A stretch of 15,336 bases of DNA from an uncultured Verrucomicrobiales bacterium. GTDB taxonomy: Bacteria; Verrucomicrobiota; Verrucomicrobiia; Verrucomicrobiales; Akkermansiaceae. The notes beneath the pieces are model-generated. The model was not told the DNA's origin, did no database searches, and saw nothing but the letters and a program-made list of their open reading frames with translations. Positions 1 through 6,425 of the stretch are shown piece after piece. Numbering within the stretch: the first letter of the stretch is position 1; the number at the start of each line of letters is the position of its first letter. The position numbers and the translations under genes are program-made. The DNA is taken from contig CALFDI010000261.1 in the NCBI GenBank assembly GCA_937952875.1, positions 1 to 15,336 on the forward strand. The letters are read 5' to 3'.

Positions 1-1
1 A

Positions 2-435
2 ATCGATGTCATCATCGCGATCTGGAGACTCAGCGAACAGCCTTGCGGAGTGCGATTTAAAACCACTTTGCCAGACTGGGTGAAGAGCTACCAAAAACTT
101 AGAGCCAAACTCCCCAAGAGCACCCGAGACCGCATCACCGGATACAAGGCACGGACTTTAGATCGCATCACCAAGCCCTTCCGAATGACGGGAGAAGTGG
201 GCGACTTAGCCGCAAAACCGGTCACACCAGCCATCGCCTCAAAACTTTACTCCCAATCCAATGCGGCCCTCAGCAAGTGGACCGCCCGGGCTTTATGGAA
301 GCCGATATCGTAAGCCATTGTGGCGGTGGCAGCAGTGAGCAGTGGCGACTACCCTTCCTCCTACCGAAAGAAATTGAGAAAAACGGGAATATTCTTCTCA
401 GGCAATCATCATACATCGGATTGGGTCTATTCTAG
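2..435 (+). pseudogene. Remnant of a DDE-type transposase/integrase, frameshifted and truncated at both ends
   Basis: The reading frame is open from the first bases of the window. Residues around IWRLSEQPCG, LPDWVKSY and TLDRITKPF match, from memory, the region before the catalytic core of a transposase family with a phage-integrase-like rve core (the 'CGKRL...LPDW...LP...R..L...ATIDRLL' pattern). Near position 180-187 the homology jumps to another frame (offset equal to one deleted or two inserted bases), where GRSGRLSRKTG, LLPIQ and DRPGFMEADIVSHCGG continue the same family. The Asp at 304-306 in EADIVSHCGG is probably the first catalytic Asp. That frame stops at 433-435, and nothing resembling the second Asp or the Glu follows. 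Recognisable similarity fades near 345. I see no slippery heptamer at the shift, so decay is more likely than programmed frameshifting. A GTG at 50 could open an 87-codon ORF, but it would be only a piece of this remnant. The family assignment is by pattern recognition. Confidence 0.7.
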
Positions 436-447
436 ACCTGATTTCGT

Positions 448-453
448 TAGAAT
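448..453 (+). promoter_or_regulatory. Possible -10 box (TAGAAT) of the HMA-domain gene
   Basis: TAGAAT matches five of six bases of TATAAT and ends 7 nt before the ATG at 461. Transcription would therefore start almost at the start codon, giving a leaderless or nearly leaderless mRNA. This fits the lack of any Shine-Dalgarno sequence. A convincing -35 box is not visible: TTGGGT at 421-426 is 21 bases away, which is too far. Confidence 0.4.
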
Positions 454-460
454 ACAGAAT

Positions 461-787
461 ATGAAAACTACACTTACACTTATTACTGCTACGGCAGTGT
501 TAGCGGCAGGTGCTATTGCTGCTCCGGCAGTGACGGAAACCGCTGAAATCGGCTATTATACTGCTGGAAAGTCTCAGAAAATCTCTCTGACTGTCACAGG
601 CATGACATGACCATCCGGATGCGGAGCAAAAGTGCAGGCTGCACTTAAAAGCGTTGAAGGAGTCAAAAGAGTCAAAGTCAAAAAAGACGTGGCAACAGTC
701 AAAGCGGCTGAGGCGGTTAAACGATCCGATCTCGTTGCTGCACTGAAAAAAGCTGGCTTCGGAGTCGCTGGAGAGGAATCGACCTAA
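461..787 (+). CDS. Exported HMA-domain (MerP/copper-chaperone-like) protein with in-frame TGA at the metal-binding Cys; candidate selenoprotein
   Basis: The ATG at 461 opens a 108-residue protein if the TGA at 608-610 (codon 50) is read through. Residues 1-21 form a typical signal peptide (MKTT, a hydrophobic stretch, then AIA/A), so the product should be exported. Residues 40-104 fit the HMA fold: a beta strand ending in TVTGMT, the metal loop, helix GAKVQAALKSVEGV, strand KRVKVKKDVATVKA, helix SDLVAALKKAGF, then GVAGE. HMA domains normally read GMxCxxC. Here the sequence is GMT-TGA-PSGC, so the stop replaces the first ligand Cys. The spacing is x-x-x rather than x-x, a CxxGC variant I recall from planctomycete and verrucomicrobial homologues. 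The frame stays fully open for 58 codons to TAA 785-787, with no other defect. TGA ends neighbouring genes normally, so global code reassignment is unlikely. Selenocysteine insertion is favoured by the exact position and by the hairpin at 630-646. A recent Cys-to-stop mutation is the alternative. The substrate metal is unknown. Confidence 0.75.
608..646 (+). promoter_or_regulatory. Candidate bacterial SECIS element (UGA plus downstream hairpin)
   Basis: After the UGA at 608-610, bases 630-636 (AAGTGCA) pair perfectly with 640-646 (TGCACTT) around a three-base loop GGC (637-639). The apical loop begins 26 nt after the UGA and its first two bases are G. The general bacterial SECIS model, as I recall it, asks for a loop roughly 16-37 nt downstream with a G in the first two loop positions, so this hairpin satisfies it. 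A weak lower pairing (GC 626-627 with GC 651-652) could extend it across an internal loop. Seven-base hairpins also arise by chance within coding sequence, so the structure supports recoding only together with the position of the TGA. Confidence 0.55.
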
Positions 788-830
788 TCGATCATATTTT
801 TAGGAATTCACTTCACATTTCCTCCTTCAT

Positions 831-879
831 TTGGGCCTCCATTGAACACTCCGCGTTCAACAGGGGGCTCAAGTTTTTT
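831..879 (+). terminator. Intrinsic terminator of the HMA-domain gene
   Basis: Bases 831-840 (TTGGGCCTCC) pair with 863-872 (GGGGGCTCAA), ten pairs including two G-U. An inner stem pairs 842-847 (TTGAAC) with 855-860 (GTTCAA) over a 7-nt loop. A run of six T (874-879) follows after one base. The hairpin starts 43 nt after the TAA of the HMA gene and points away from it. No T-run lies on the other strand, so it serves the plus strand only. Its presence supports the HMA gene being an intact transcription unit that extends past the internal TGA. Confidence 0.7.
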
Positions 880-912
880 ATATAAGAGGGCTTCTCACGC
901 TACCGCGAAACA

Positions 913-3405
913 TCAACGTGCGGCACATTCGATAGAGAGCAGCTTCATACACACTCGCCCACTCTCATCAGTCGTAGCAAAGTCGACATCGACGCGGATC
1001 ATCCAGTCGCTTTCACCTGATGAGTCGGTCAGCATCTGTTCAGCATGAGGAAGATCGAGGCGAGTTTTTGATTTCGAGCGGGCTTGGGGATCGAGTCGTA
1101 TGAGGTCATTCGTCTCGTAATAGGAATCGAGTCTTTCGAAAATCATATCATCAGGCCAGTCACTCGGATTCGTAATGAGACTTCGCAACTGTTCGGTGTT
1201 CTCTTGAGCGAGAGCTTGAAGAATGAGATGGAGCGTTTTGCGTATCTCTTTCTCGAAGGCTGCCTTTCTTTTACTGAGTGGTATGACGACAGCTGTTTTG
1301 ACCTCCTCTTTTTTCGCTAGGGCTTTTTCAGGGTCTTTGAGCATCTCCCATTCGTCTAAGAGACTGGAGTCCACTCCACGCACAAGATCTTCTAGGAACT
1401 CTTCGACTTCTTTTAAGTCTTCAGTCATTGCAGAGGGTGGCACTCCCTGAGCAAGGACTTTATAAACTTCAGATACGTGCCGGAGGAGAACAGCTTCGCT
1501 TTTCTCTAAACCGTAGAGCTTCACGTAATCTACGAAGCTATAATAGTTTTCTACGATTTCACGCACGATGCTCTTCGGGCGCACTCCAGCTTCTTTCGCC
1601 CAGCTGTGATCGAGCACCCATGCATTATAGGTATCGTAAATAAATTCTGCACCTGGCTTGGGGTGCTCCACTTCTTCGAGTGCCTCCATCCGTTCATCGT
1701 AACCAACTCCATCTTCTTTGAGCTGTTGGACGAGTTCTGTTTTAGCTTTTTCCGTCTGCTTCCGCAAAATGATTTGAGGATCTTCTACGATGGCTTCGAT
1801 GAGACTGAGCACATTGAGAGGATACTCGACTGCAGCGGAGTCGAGGTGCTCGATAGCATCTAGGAGATAAAGCCCCAACGCATGATTCATGCTAAAGTCT
1901 TCTTGTAGTTCACCATTGAGACGGACTTTCGCAGGGCCAGACCTTTCCGCTGTTGGGATAATTGTTAAGACATTCCCTTCGACCAGACCGCGGAACATCT
2001 CCCAGGCCCGTTTCTCCAGTTTCCGTTTTGACTCCGGAGTCTCATGACAGACTGAAATGAGGCGCTTCATTTCAGCGCAACCATCTTCTTCTGTCCGGCT
2101 GAGAACATTGAGCAGCATGCCGTGAGTCACGCGAAATCTCGAACTAAGCTTTTCCGGAGCAGATGTCTGAAGCTTTTCGTAGGTGGATCTATCCCAATTT
2201 ACGAAGCCACGCTCTGGTGGTTTACGCTTCACCACTTTGCCTTTCTTACCAGAGGCCTTGGCCTCTAGCTTAATGTTCTCGATGACGTGCTCTGGTGCCT
2301 GGGCACAGACGTAGCCGATATCGTCAAAGCCACGTCTACCAGCACGACCACAGACTTGCTTAAAATCCCGGACCGTTAAAATTCCGGTGCCAGAGCCATC
2401 GTATTTGCACAGCTGAGTAAAGAGGACGCTGCGGATGGGAACATTCACCCCCACACCGAGGGTGTCCGTTCCACAGATCACTTTGAGAAGACCTTTTTGA
2501 GCGAGCTTTTCGACAAGAACACGGTAGCGCGGCAGGAGGCCAGCGTGATGAATCCCGATACCATGGCGGAGATATTTCGCGATCTCTTTCCCGTAGGGAC
2601 TACGGAAATCCCCCTCTTGCAGCATACCCGAAATCTCTTTCTTTTCCTCTTTAGAGCAGAGATTGATGGAAGTGAGAGCCTGAGCAGAACTCGAACAGGC
2701 GAGTTGGGTGAAATGAACGAGATAAATCGGCGCACGATCAGCCTCTACAAGTTCGGCGACCTTTTCTGGCAGGACTGTCTCAGAATACGAAAAGTCCAGT
2801 GGAACAGGCCTTTCGTCTGATTGCACAATCATAGTCTCCTGGCCTGTTAAACTGGTAATCTCTTTTTGAAAGAGATCCATATCACCCAAAGTGGCGGACA
2901 TGAGAAGGAAACGAGCCTGCGGAAGAGTCAAAAGCGGAACCTGCCACGCCCAGCCTCTATCACGATCCGAGTAGTAGTGGAACTCGTCCATGATCACATC
3001 GTCGACCTTGGCCTGTGCACCATCTCGAAGAGCAATGTTCGCTAAAATCTCAGCGGTGCAGCAGATAACCGCTGCATCAGGATTCACTGTCGCATCACCT
3101 GTAACAAGGCCGACGTTTTCTGCGCCAAATGTTTCACAGAGAGAGAGAAATTTCTCATTAGCCAGCGCCTTAATCGGCACGGTGTAGTAACTCCTGCGTC
3201 CTAGGCAGAGGGCGCGGTATTGCATGGCCATAGCGACCATGCTTTTTCCAGACCCAGTCGGCGTGTTAAGGATAACATTCTTCCCCTCGGAGAGTTCGAG
3301 TATGCCTTCTTCCTGATGATCATAAAGTGTGATCCCTTTAGCGGACACCCACTCTAGAAAGGCTTCGAGCACCTCATCCGGTTCACCCTTTACTGCCTGA
3401 ATCAT
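913..3405 (-). CDS. Ski2-like DExH-box RNA helicase with DUF3516-type C-terminal region
   Basis: This 830-residue protein carries the superfamily 2 helicase motifs in order: Walker A TPTGSGKS (48-55), [10 protein letters not shown] (Ia, about 77-86), DEFH (motif II, 140-143), SAT (III, 170-172), GIHHAGLLP (about 284-292), [13 protein letters not shown] (V, about 311-323) and [10 protein letters not shown] (VI, 350-359). The DExH form, the HHAGLLP signature and the GRAGRRG end are those of Ski2/Mtr4-like helicases, which unwind RNA and feed exonucleases. The long C-terminal half (about 400-830) resembles the DUF3516 region that follows such helicases in some bacteria; its function is not established. 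The start overlaps the stop of the upstream acidic protein gene by four bases (ATGA), so the two are probably translationally coupled. The stop codon is TGA. RNA is the likely substrate by family, but DNA cannot be excluded. Confidence 0.9.
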   Translation of the reverse strand: MIQAVKGEPDEVLEAFLEWVSAKGITLYDHQEEGILELSEGKNVILNTPTGSGKSMVAMAMQYRALCLGRRSYYTVPIKALANEKFLSLCETFGAENVGLVTGDATVNPDAAVICCTAEILANIALRDGAQAKVDDVIMDEFHYYSDRDRGWAWQVPLLTLPQARFLLMSATLGDMDLFQKEITSLTGQETMIVQSDERPVPLDFSYSETVLPEKVAELVEADRAPIYLVHFTQLACSSSAQALTSINLCSKEEKKEISGMLQEGDFRSPYGKEIAKYLRHGIGIHHAGLLPRYRVLVEKLAQKGLLKVICGTDTLGVGVNVPIRSVLFTQLCKYDGSGTGILTVRDFKQVCGRAGRRGFDDIGYVCAQAPEHVIENIKLEAKASGKKGKVVKRKPPERGFVNWDRSTYEKLQTSAPEKLSSRFRVTHGMLLNVLSRTEEDGCAEMKRLISVCHETPESKRKLEKRAWEMFRGLVEGNVLTIIPTAERSGPAKVRLNGELQEDFSMNHALGLYLLDAIEHLDSAAVEYPLNVLSLIEAIVEDPQIILRKQTEKAKTELVQQLKEDGVGYDERMEALEEVEHPKPGAEFIYDTYNAWVLDHSWAKEAGVRPKSIVREIVENYYSFVDYVKLYGLEKSEAVLLRHVSEVYKVLAQGVPPSAMTEDLKEVEEFLEDLVRGVDSSLLDEWEMLKDPEKALAKKEEVKTAVVIPLSKRKAAFEKEIRKTLHLILQALAQENTEQLRSLITNPSDWPDDMIFERLDSYYETNDLIRLDPQARSKSKTRLDLPHAEQMLTDSSGESDWMIRVDVDFATTDESGRVCMKLLSIECAAR

Positions 3406-3803
3406 TCTTCGCTCTCGTCACCGAGTTCAAATTCTAAGAAGTCGACTTGTTCGTTTAAAACAGTGACAGCATCTGGCAGCAGTCTATCGAAGTCCGGATC
3501 ATCACCCGCATAGGTAAAGGCGAGCAAAGGACCACCGTGCTGAATGCCTGGATCTTTTTCGCTTTGGCCGGACTCACGCACAAAGAACCAGTCCAGAATC
3601 CCCTGCTGCCCCTCGGGCACCCACTGAGCGATGAGCTCGATGACAACGATCGGGTCCGTGTCACCATCTTCGCGCTGAGCCATGATATCTTCCTCACTAC
3701 AGTCAATCCCTGCCACGGGCTCGAGAGCCGTTTCATCTGGGTCGACTGCTAAGACCTCCTCGACAAGAGCATATTCTGGATCATTCAGCTGAATCACACG
3801 CAT
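3402..3803 (-). CDS. Small acidic protein of unknown function, coupled to the helicase
   Basis: A 133-residue protein strongly enriched in Asp and Glu, without signal peptide or membrane segment, so probably cytoplasmic. I do not recognise a named family. It starts [17 protein letters not shown], has a central hydrophobic stretch with tryptophans ([17 protein letters not shown]) and ends in an acidic tail (ELGDESEE). Its TGA stop overlaps the helicase ATG by four bases, and no other gene separates them, so it is very likely co-transcribed and co-translated with the helicase. A helicase partner or regulator is an inference from that coupling only. There is no good Shine-Dalgarno sequence; a palindrome (ACCATG-GG-CATGGT, 3810-3823) sits just upstream of the start. 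Confidence 0.75.
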   Translation of the reverse strand: MRVIQLNDPEYALVEEVLAVDPDETALEPVAGIDCSEEDIMAQREDGDTDPIVVIELIAQWVPEGQQGILDWFFVRESGQSEKDPGIQHGGPLLAFTYAGDDPDFDRLLPDAVTVLNEQVDFLEFELGDESEE

Positions 3804-3809
3804 GGCCGC

Positions 3810-3823
3810 ACCATGGGCATGGT
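3810..3823. repeat. Short perfect inverted repeat in the divergent intergenic region
   Basis: ACCATG (3810-3815) and CATGGT (3818-3823) form a perfect 6+6 inverted repeat around GG. It lies 7 bp upstream of the acidic protein start and between two divergent genes, a place where an operator could act. A palindrome this short can easily be chance, and no regulator is encoded nearby. Confidence 0.3.
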
Positions 3824-3867
3824 CGCGATTCTCGCCAAGCTCTATTCAAGCGTTTCAGTCTTCGGCC

Positions 3868-3896
3868 TTCACTTTTTCTCGAACTCCACTATTATA
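3868..3896. promoter_or_regulatory. Divergent promoter region with symmetric -10 element (TATTATA)
   Basis: On the plus strand TTCACT (3868-3873) and TATTAT (3890-3895), 16 bases apart, form a reasonable sigma-70-type promoter. Its start would fall about 6 nt later, at the ATG at 3902, giving a leaderless mRNA. On the minus strand the same bases read TATAAT (3896-3891), a perfect -10 box pointing towards the acidic protein/helicase operon, with a leader of about 80 nt. I see no clear minus-strand -35. Confidence 0.45.
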
Positions 3897-3901
3897 TGGT
3901 C

Positions 3902-4300
3902 ATGAAGCCAGCGCAGTTCGACCAAGCAGTCGCCCGTATTATCCAGCGGAATTCAGATATCGATCCGCAGGCGTTTTTTTTCCTAAAAGATGCGCTGGAT
4001 GTCTCTCTCAAGGCTGCAGAAGACTCTAAGACCTCAAATGAAGGTCACGTGTCTGCCTCCCAATTGCTTTACGCCTTTCGCGATCACGCCCTGCAAGAAT
4101 TCGGACCAATGGCTGCGACACTGATGGAAGAATGGGGACTTCGCTCGACAGGCGATGTTGGCCAGATGGTCTTTGCTCTGATCAAGGAACGCATGTTCGG
4201 CAAGCAGGAGTCTGACACGCAAAAAGATTTCGAAAATATCTACGATTTCCACGAGGCATTTACCCTCCCATTCCAGCCAAAGGCGGCGGCTGTGTCATAG
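3902..4300 (+). CDS. Minf_1886 family protein (TIGR04138-like), unknown function
   Basis: A 132-residue soluble protein. The pattern FFLKDALDVSLKAAED, then HVSASQLLYAFRDHALQEFGPMA, MEEWGLRSTGDVGQMVFALI and a tail KDFENIYDFHEAF matches what I remember of the Minf_1886 family, which is largely confined to Planctomycetes and Verrucomicrobia. Its biochemical role is not known. An in-frame ATG at 3896 would add two residues, but it abuts the probable -10 box TATTAT, so the ATG at 3902 is preferred. The next gene (4389) lies 88 nt downstream on the same strand and may be read from the same promoter or from its own. The protein ends in a low-complexity segment (PFQPKAAAVS). Confidence 0.8.
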   Translation: MKPAQFDQAVARIIQRNSDIDPQAFFFLKDALDVSLKAAEDSKTSNEGHVSASQLLYAFRDHALQEFGPMAATLMEEWGLRSTGDVGQMVFALIKERMFGKQESDTQKDFENIYDFHEAFTLPFQPKAAAVS

Positions 4301-4388
4301 AAATGGCGTAGCAAAAGAGAGATTGGAAAAAACTGCCACATTTTCCCGTTGCCACAGTCAAATGCTCTTATTATCTTCCTCACCAGTT

Positions 4389-4820
4389 ATGAAAAAACTC
4401 GCTCTTGCGTTCACACTCTTTGCCGTCGCCCTCACAGGCACAGCATCTGCCGATATCCAAGCCCCTCCAGGAGCTGATTACACTTCTAATCGTAAGCTCG
4501 GCCGGGCTCTTTCTAACATTCTCTACGGATTTATGGAAATTCCTGAGCAGCTTGTTCGCCGCTCTAGAGCAAATGGCCGTAAGGCTGCAACATACGGTTT
4601 AGTCGATGGCACAAGCCGCACATTCCGTCGTCTCGGCTACGGTTTCTATGAGCTCGTGACATTCCATTGCCCAACATATCGTGGCACATTCAAGCCACCA
4701 TATGAGCGCTGTGGACAAGACGGTCGCATCCAGATGGATCCAACAAATGGTCTCTCTGAGTTCCCACCACAGCTTGGATTCGAAGGTGAGTTCAGTCACG
4801 TTCGCACACAGACTTGGTAA
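4389..4820 (+). CDS. Secreted TIGR04073-type exosortase system-associated protein
   Basis: The ATG at 4389 gives 143 residues beginning with a classic signal peptide (MKKLALAFTLFAVALTGTASA, likely cut before DIQAPP). This is why the longer in-frame start at 4323 is rejected. The body has NRKLGRALSNILYGFMEIPEQ and, later, a GLVDGTSRTFRRLGYGFYELVTF segment. From memory this is the signature of the small exported proteins of family TIGR04073, found in genomes that carry exosortase/PEP-CTERM systems. Their role is unknown. Two cysteines lie near the C-terminus (HCPTY and ERCGQD). The protein itself has no PEP-CTERM tail. A strong terminator follows 27 nt after the stop. No exosortase gene is in this window. 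Confidence 0.7.
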   Translation: MKKLALAFTLFAVALTGTASADIQAPPGADYTSNRKLGRALSNILYGFMEIPEQLVRRSRANGRKAATYGLVDGTSRTFRRLGYGFYELVTFHCPTYRGTFKPPYERCGQDGRIQMDPTNGLSEFPPQLGFEGEFSHVRTQTW

Positions 4821-4847
4821 TCATAACTGATTGATTTTTCTTTTTTT

Positions 4848-4882
4848 AAAATGCGGACACCTCACGGTCGTCCGCATTTTTT
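4848..4882 (+). terminator. Strong intrinsic terminator after the TIGR04073-type gene
   Basis: AAAATGCGGAC (4848-4858) pairs perfectly with GTCCGCATTTT (4870-4880) around an 11-nt loop, and the T-run continues to 4882. It ends transcription from the 3902-4820 region. The A-run on the 5' side is short, so efficient action on the minus strand is doubtful. Confidence 0.85.
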
Positions 4883-4978
4883 GTCTCGTGACGGGAGCTG
4901 AAGGGACTTCTGTTCGAAAGCTTTTCATCGTTTGACATCGACTTGAAAACCGTCCTCTCCAGAGGCGTTCATGCGTAA

Positions 4979-5006
4979 TACCAATCAGAAAAAGTAACTG
5001 GTAAAA
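4979..5006 (+). repeat. Left terminal inverted repeat of the MITE-like element
   Basis: This end pairs with 5160-5187 with three mismatches, at the twelfth, twenty-first and twenty-second bases counted from the inner edge. Confidence 0.65.
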
Positions 5007-5159
5007 CCGGATGGTGATGAATGAGAGAGATGACTCGGAGTGGATTACGTTGAAGAGCCTTTCGCGGCGTCTTTCCCATGAGCCTTCGTTTTCCGCCGGT
5101 CGTAGTGCCCGCACTACTCTCTTGCGGACGCCTTGTCTCACGCAAAAACCGCTCACGAA

Positions 5160-5187
5160 TTTTACCAGTTTCTTTTTCTTCTTGGTA
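5160..5187 (-). repeat. Right terminal inverted repeat of the MITE-like element
   Basis: This is the reverse complement of 4979-5006 apart from three mismatches. It is pyrimidine-rich on the plus strand and lies about 175 bases upstream of pheS. Confidence 0.65.
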
Positions 5188-5361
5188 TAAGAAGCATTTT
5201 TTCATTCTCAACAGTCATTGAAGCTAAGTGTTTGCATAAATCACTAACGACTTGCTCGCTGCTCAGTCCTCACGTATCCCGTGCGCACTTGTCAAACGCG
5301 AGGTTGACTCATACTCCTCTCCCTATCACGTCCTCCTACCGGAAACTTTACTCTTTTCTCC

Positions 5362-6378
5362 ATGTCTCAGGATTTATCTTCACTCACTCAAGATGGTCTC
5401 GCCGCTATCGCCGCTGCTACAGACGAGCGGATGCTCGATGATGCCCGCATCGCCTACCTTGGCAAAAAAGGCAGTATCACAGCAGCTTCAGCACAGATGA
5501 AAAGTCTGCCAAATGAAGAGAAACCAGCCTTTGGCGCAGCTCTCAATGAAGCGCGTAACACGATCAATCATGCGATCGATGAAAAAAAGCTAGCCCTCCA
5601 AACGGCTGCTGATGCCAAGTCCGTGGAAGGAATCGACCTCACACTTCCAGGTCGCCAGATCCCAGTCGGCGCCCTTCACCCCATCACTCAAGTAAAGGAT
5701 GAGGCGATTCAGATTCTAAGACGCATGGGATTTGCCCTAGCAGATGGCCCAGAAATCGAGGATGAGTTTCACTGCTTTGACGCATTGAATACGCCGGCCG
5801 ATCACCCAGCTCGTAACGAGAAAGACACCTTTTACTTCGATTCCGGTAAACTCCTCCGCACGCACACATCATCTGTGCAGGTGCGGAATATGGAAAAGCA
5901 AACACCGCCGGTGAAAATCATCGCTCCAGGATCAGCATACCGTCGCGATGAGATCGACGCGACTCACCTCTCCGTGTTTACACAGCTGGAAGGCCTTTTT
6001 GTCGATAAGGATGTCACCTTGGCAGATCTCAAGGGCACGCTCGAATACTTCTACAAAGCTCTCTTTGGTCCGGAAACTGAGACTCGGTTCCGTCCGCACT
6101 TTTTCCCCTTCACAGAGCCGAGCTTCGAGATCGATATTAAGCTCGTCGCTAAGGGCCAAGAGCCTAAGTGGATCGAAGTTGCAGGCTGTGGCATGGTCGA
6201 CCCTGCTGTGTTCTCTGCCATCTGCGAGAGTCGCAAGGACGAGACCTTTTCCCCAGATAACATCACCGGCTTTGCCTTCGGCATGGGCATAGATCGTCTC
6301 GCTATGATCAAGTGGGGCATCCGCGATATCCGCGCGCTCATTGAGAATGACACGCGCTTCCTCAGCCAATTCGCTTAA
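5362..6378 (+). CDS. pheS: Phenylalanine--tRNA ligase alpha subunit
   Basis: Catalytic subunit of the alpha2-beta2 cytoplasmic enzyme that charges tRNA-Phe. The 338 residues are of normal length. Residues 1-90 form the N-terminal coiled-coil arm with YLGKKGSIT (32-40). The catalytic core follows: LPGRQIPVGALHP (about 94-106), GPEIEDEFHCFDALNTP (from 119), LLRTHTSSVQVR (154-165), motif 2 YRRDEIDATH with FTQLEG (183-201), and motif 3 GFAFGMGIDRLAMIKWGI (303-320). All characteristic class II synthetase residues appear intact. pheT follows after 47 bases on the same strand, the usual operon order. No Shine-Dalgarno sequence precedes the ATG, and I see no convincing T-box or Phe-leader attenuator upstream. 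Confidence 0.97.
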   Translation: MSQDLSSLTQDGLAAIAAATDERMLDDARIAYLGKKGSITAASAQMKSLPNEEKPAFGAALNEARNTINHAIDEKKLALQTAADAKSVEGIDLTLPGRQIPVGALHPITQVKDEAIQILRRMGFALADGPEIEDEFHCFDALNTPADHPARNEKDTFYFDSGKLLRTHTSSVQVRNMEKQTPPVKIIAPGSAYRRDEIDATHLSVFTQLEGLFVDKDVTLADLKGTLEYFYKALFGPETETRFRPHFFPFTEPSFEIDIKLVAKGQEPKWIEVAGCGMVDPAVFSAICESRKDETFSPDNITGFAFGMGIDRLAMIKWGIRDIRALIENDTRFLSQFA

Positions 6379-6425
6379 CACATTTTCTCCATCACTCACA
6401 CACGAGTCACACCTCACCGTTTCTC

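Larger units (their letters stand above)
4979..5187. mobile_element. MITE-like element, 209 bp, with terminal inverted repeats and TAA duplication
   Basis: The two ends are imperfect inverted copies of each other: left 4979-5006 (TACCAATCAG...CTGGTAAAA) and right 5160-5187 (TTTTACCAGT...TTGGTA). They agree at 25 of 28 positions by my count. Directly outside them both flanks read TAA (4976-4978 and 5188-5190), as expected for a short target-site duplication. The interior has no credible transposase, but it has a 7-bp hairpin GTAGTGC-CC-GCACTAC (5102-5117). This is the plan of a non-autonomous miniature inverted-repeat element moved in trans. TA-rich target duplications are typical of, among others, IS630/Tc1-type transposases; the family cannot be fixed from one copy. 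Confidence 0.65.
4883..5361. other. Gene-free interval between terminator and pheS
   Basis: About 480 bases with no gene I can support. Open frames here are shadow frames with no recognisable protein. The interval contains a serine-tRNA-like fragment (4942-4970), a MITE-like element (4979-5187), and about 170 bases upstream of pheS that must hold its promoter. Possible promoter boxes there are TTGTCA (5289-5294) and CATACT (5310-5315), but the spacing of 15 is short and I would not rely on them. Confidence 0.6.

Noticed and set aside
320..610. 96-codon ORF starting at GTG 320 as a separate protein ending at the TGA
   Set aside because: Its first 47 codons overlap transposase debris; the real start is the ATG at 461 with a signal peptide, and the domain continues past the TGA.
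608..610. Whole-genome reassignment of TGA to an amino acid
   Set aside because: TGA ends the helicase and the acidic protein genes at natural positions (the latter in an ATGA overlap), so TGA is a working stop here.
2478..2820. ORFs on both strands of 85 and 107 codons inside the helicase gene
   Set aside because: They are fully inside a well-supported helicase with conserved motifs in its own frame; shadow frames.
4821..5211. Minus-strand ORFs of 111 and 80 codons, basic and Arg-rich
   Set aside because: They run across the MITE-like element and the terminator, have no recognisable domain, and are best explained as shadow frames of the repeat.
5133..5441. Phe-rich frame (FYQFLFLLG, IFSFS) upstream of pheS as an attenuation leader peptide
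   Set aside because: The Phe codons come from the pyrimidine-rich MITE end, the frame runs into pheS, and no matching terminator/antiterminator structure is visible.
5932..6417. 161-codon minus-strand ORF opposite pheS
   Set aside because: It is antisense to the conserved catalytic core of pheS and has no family resemblance.
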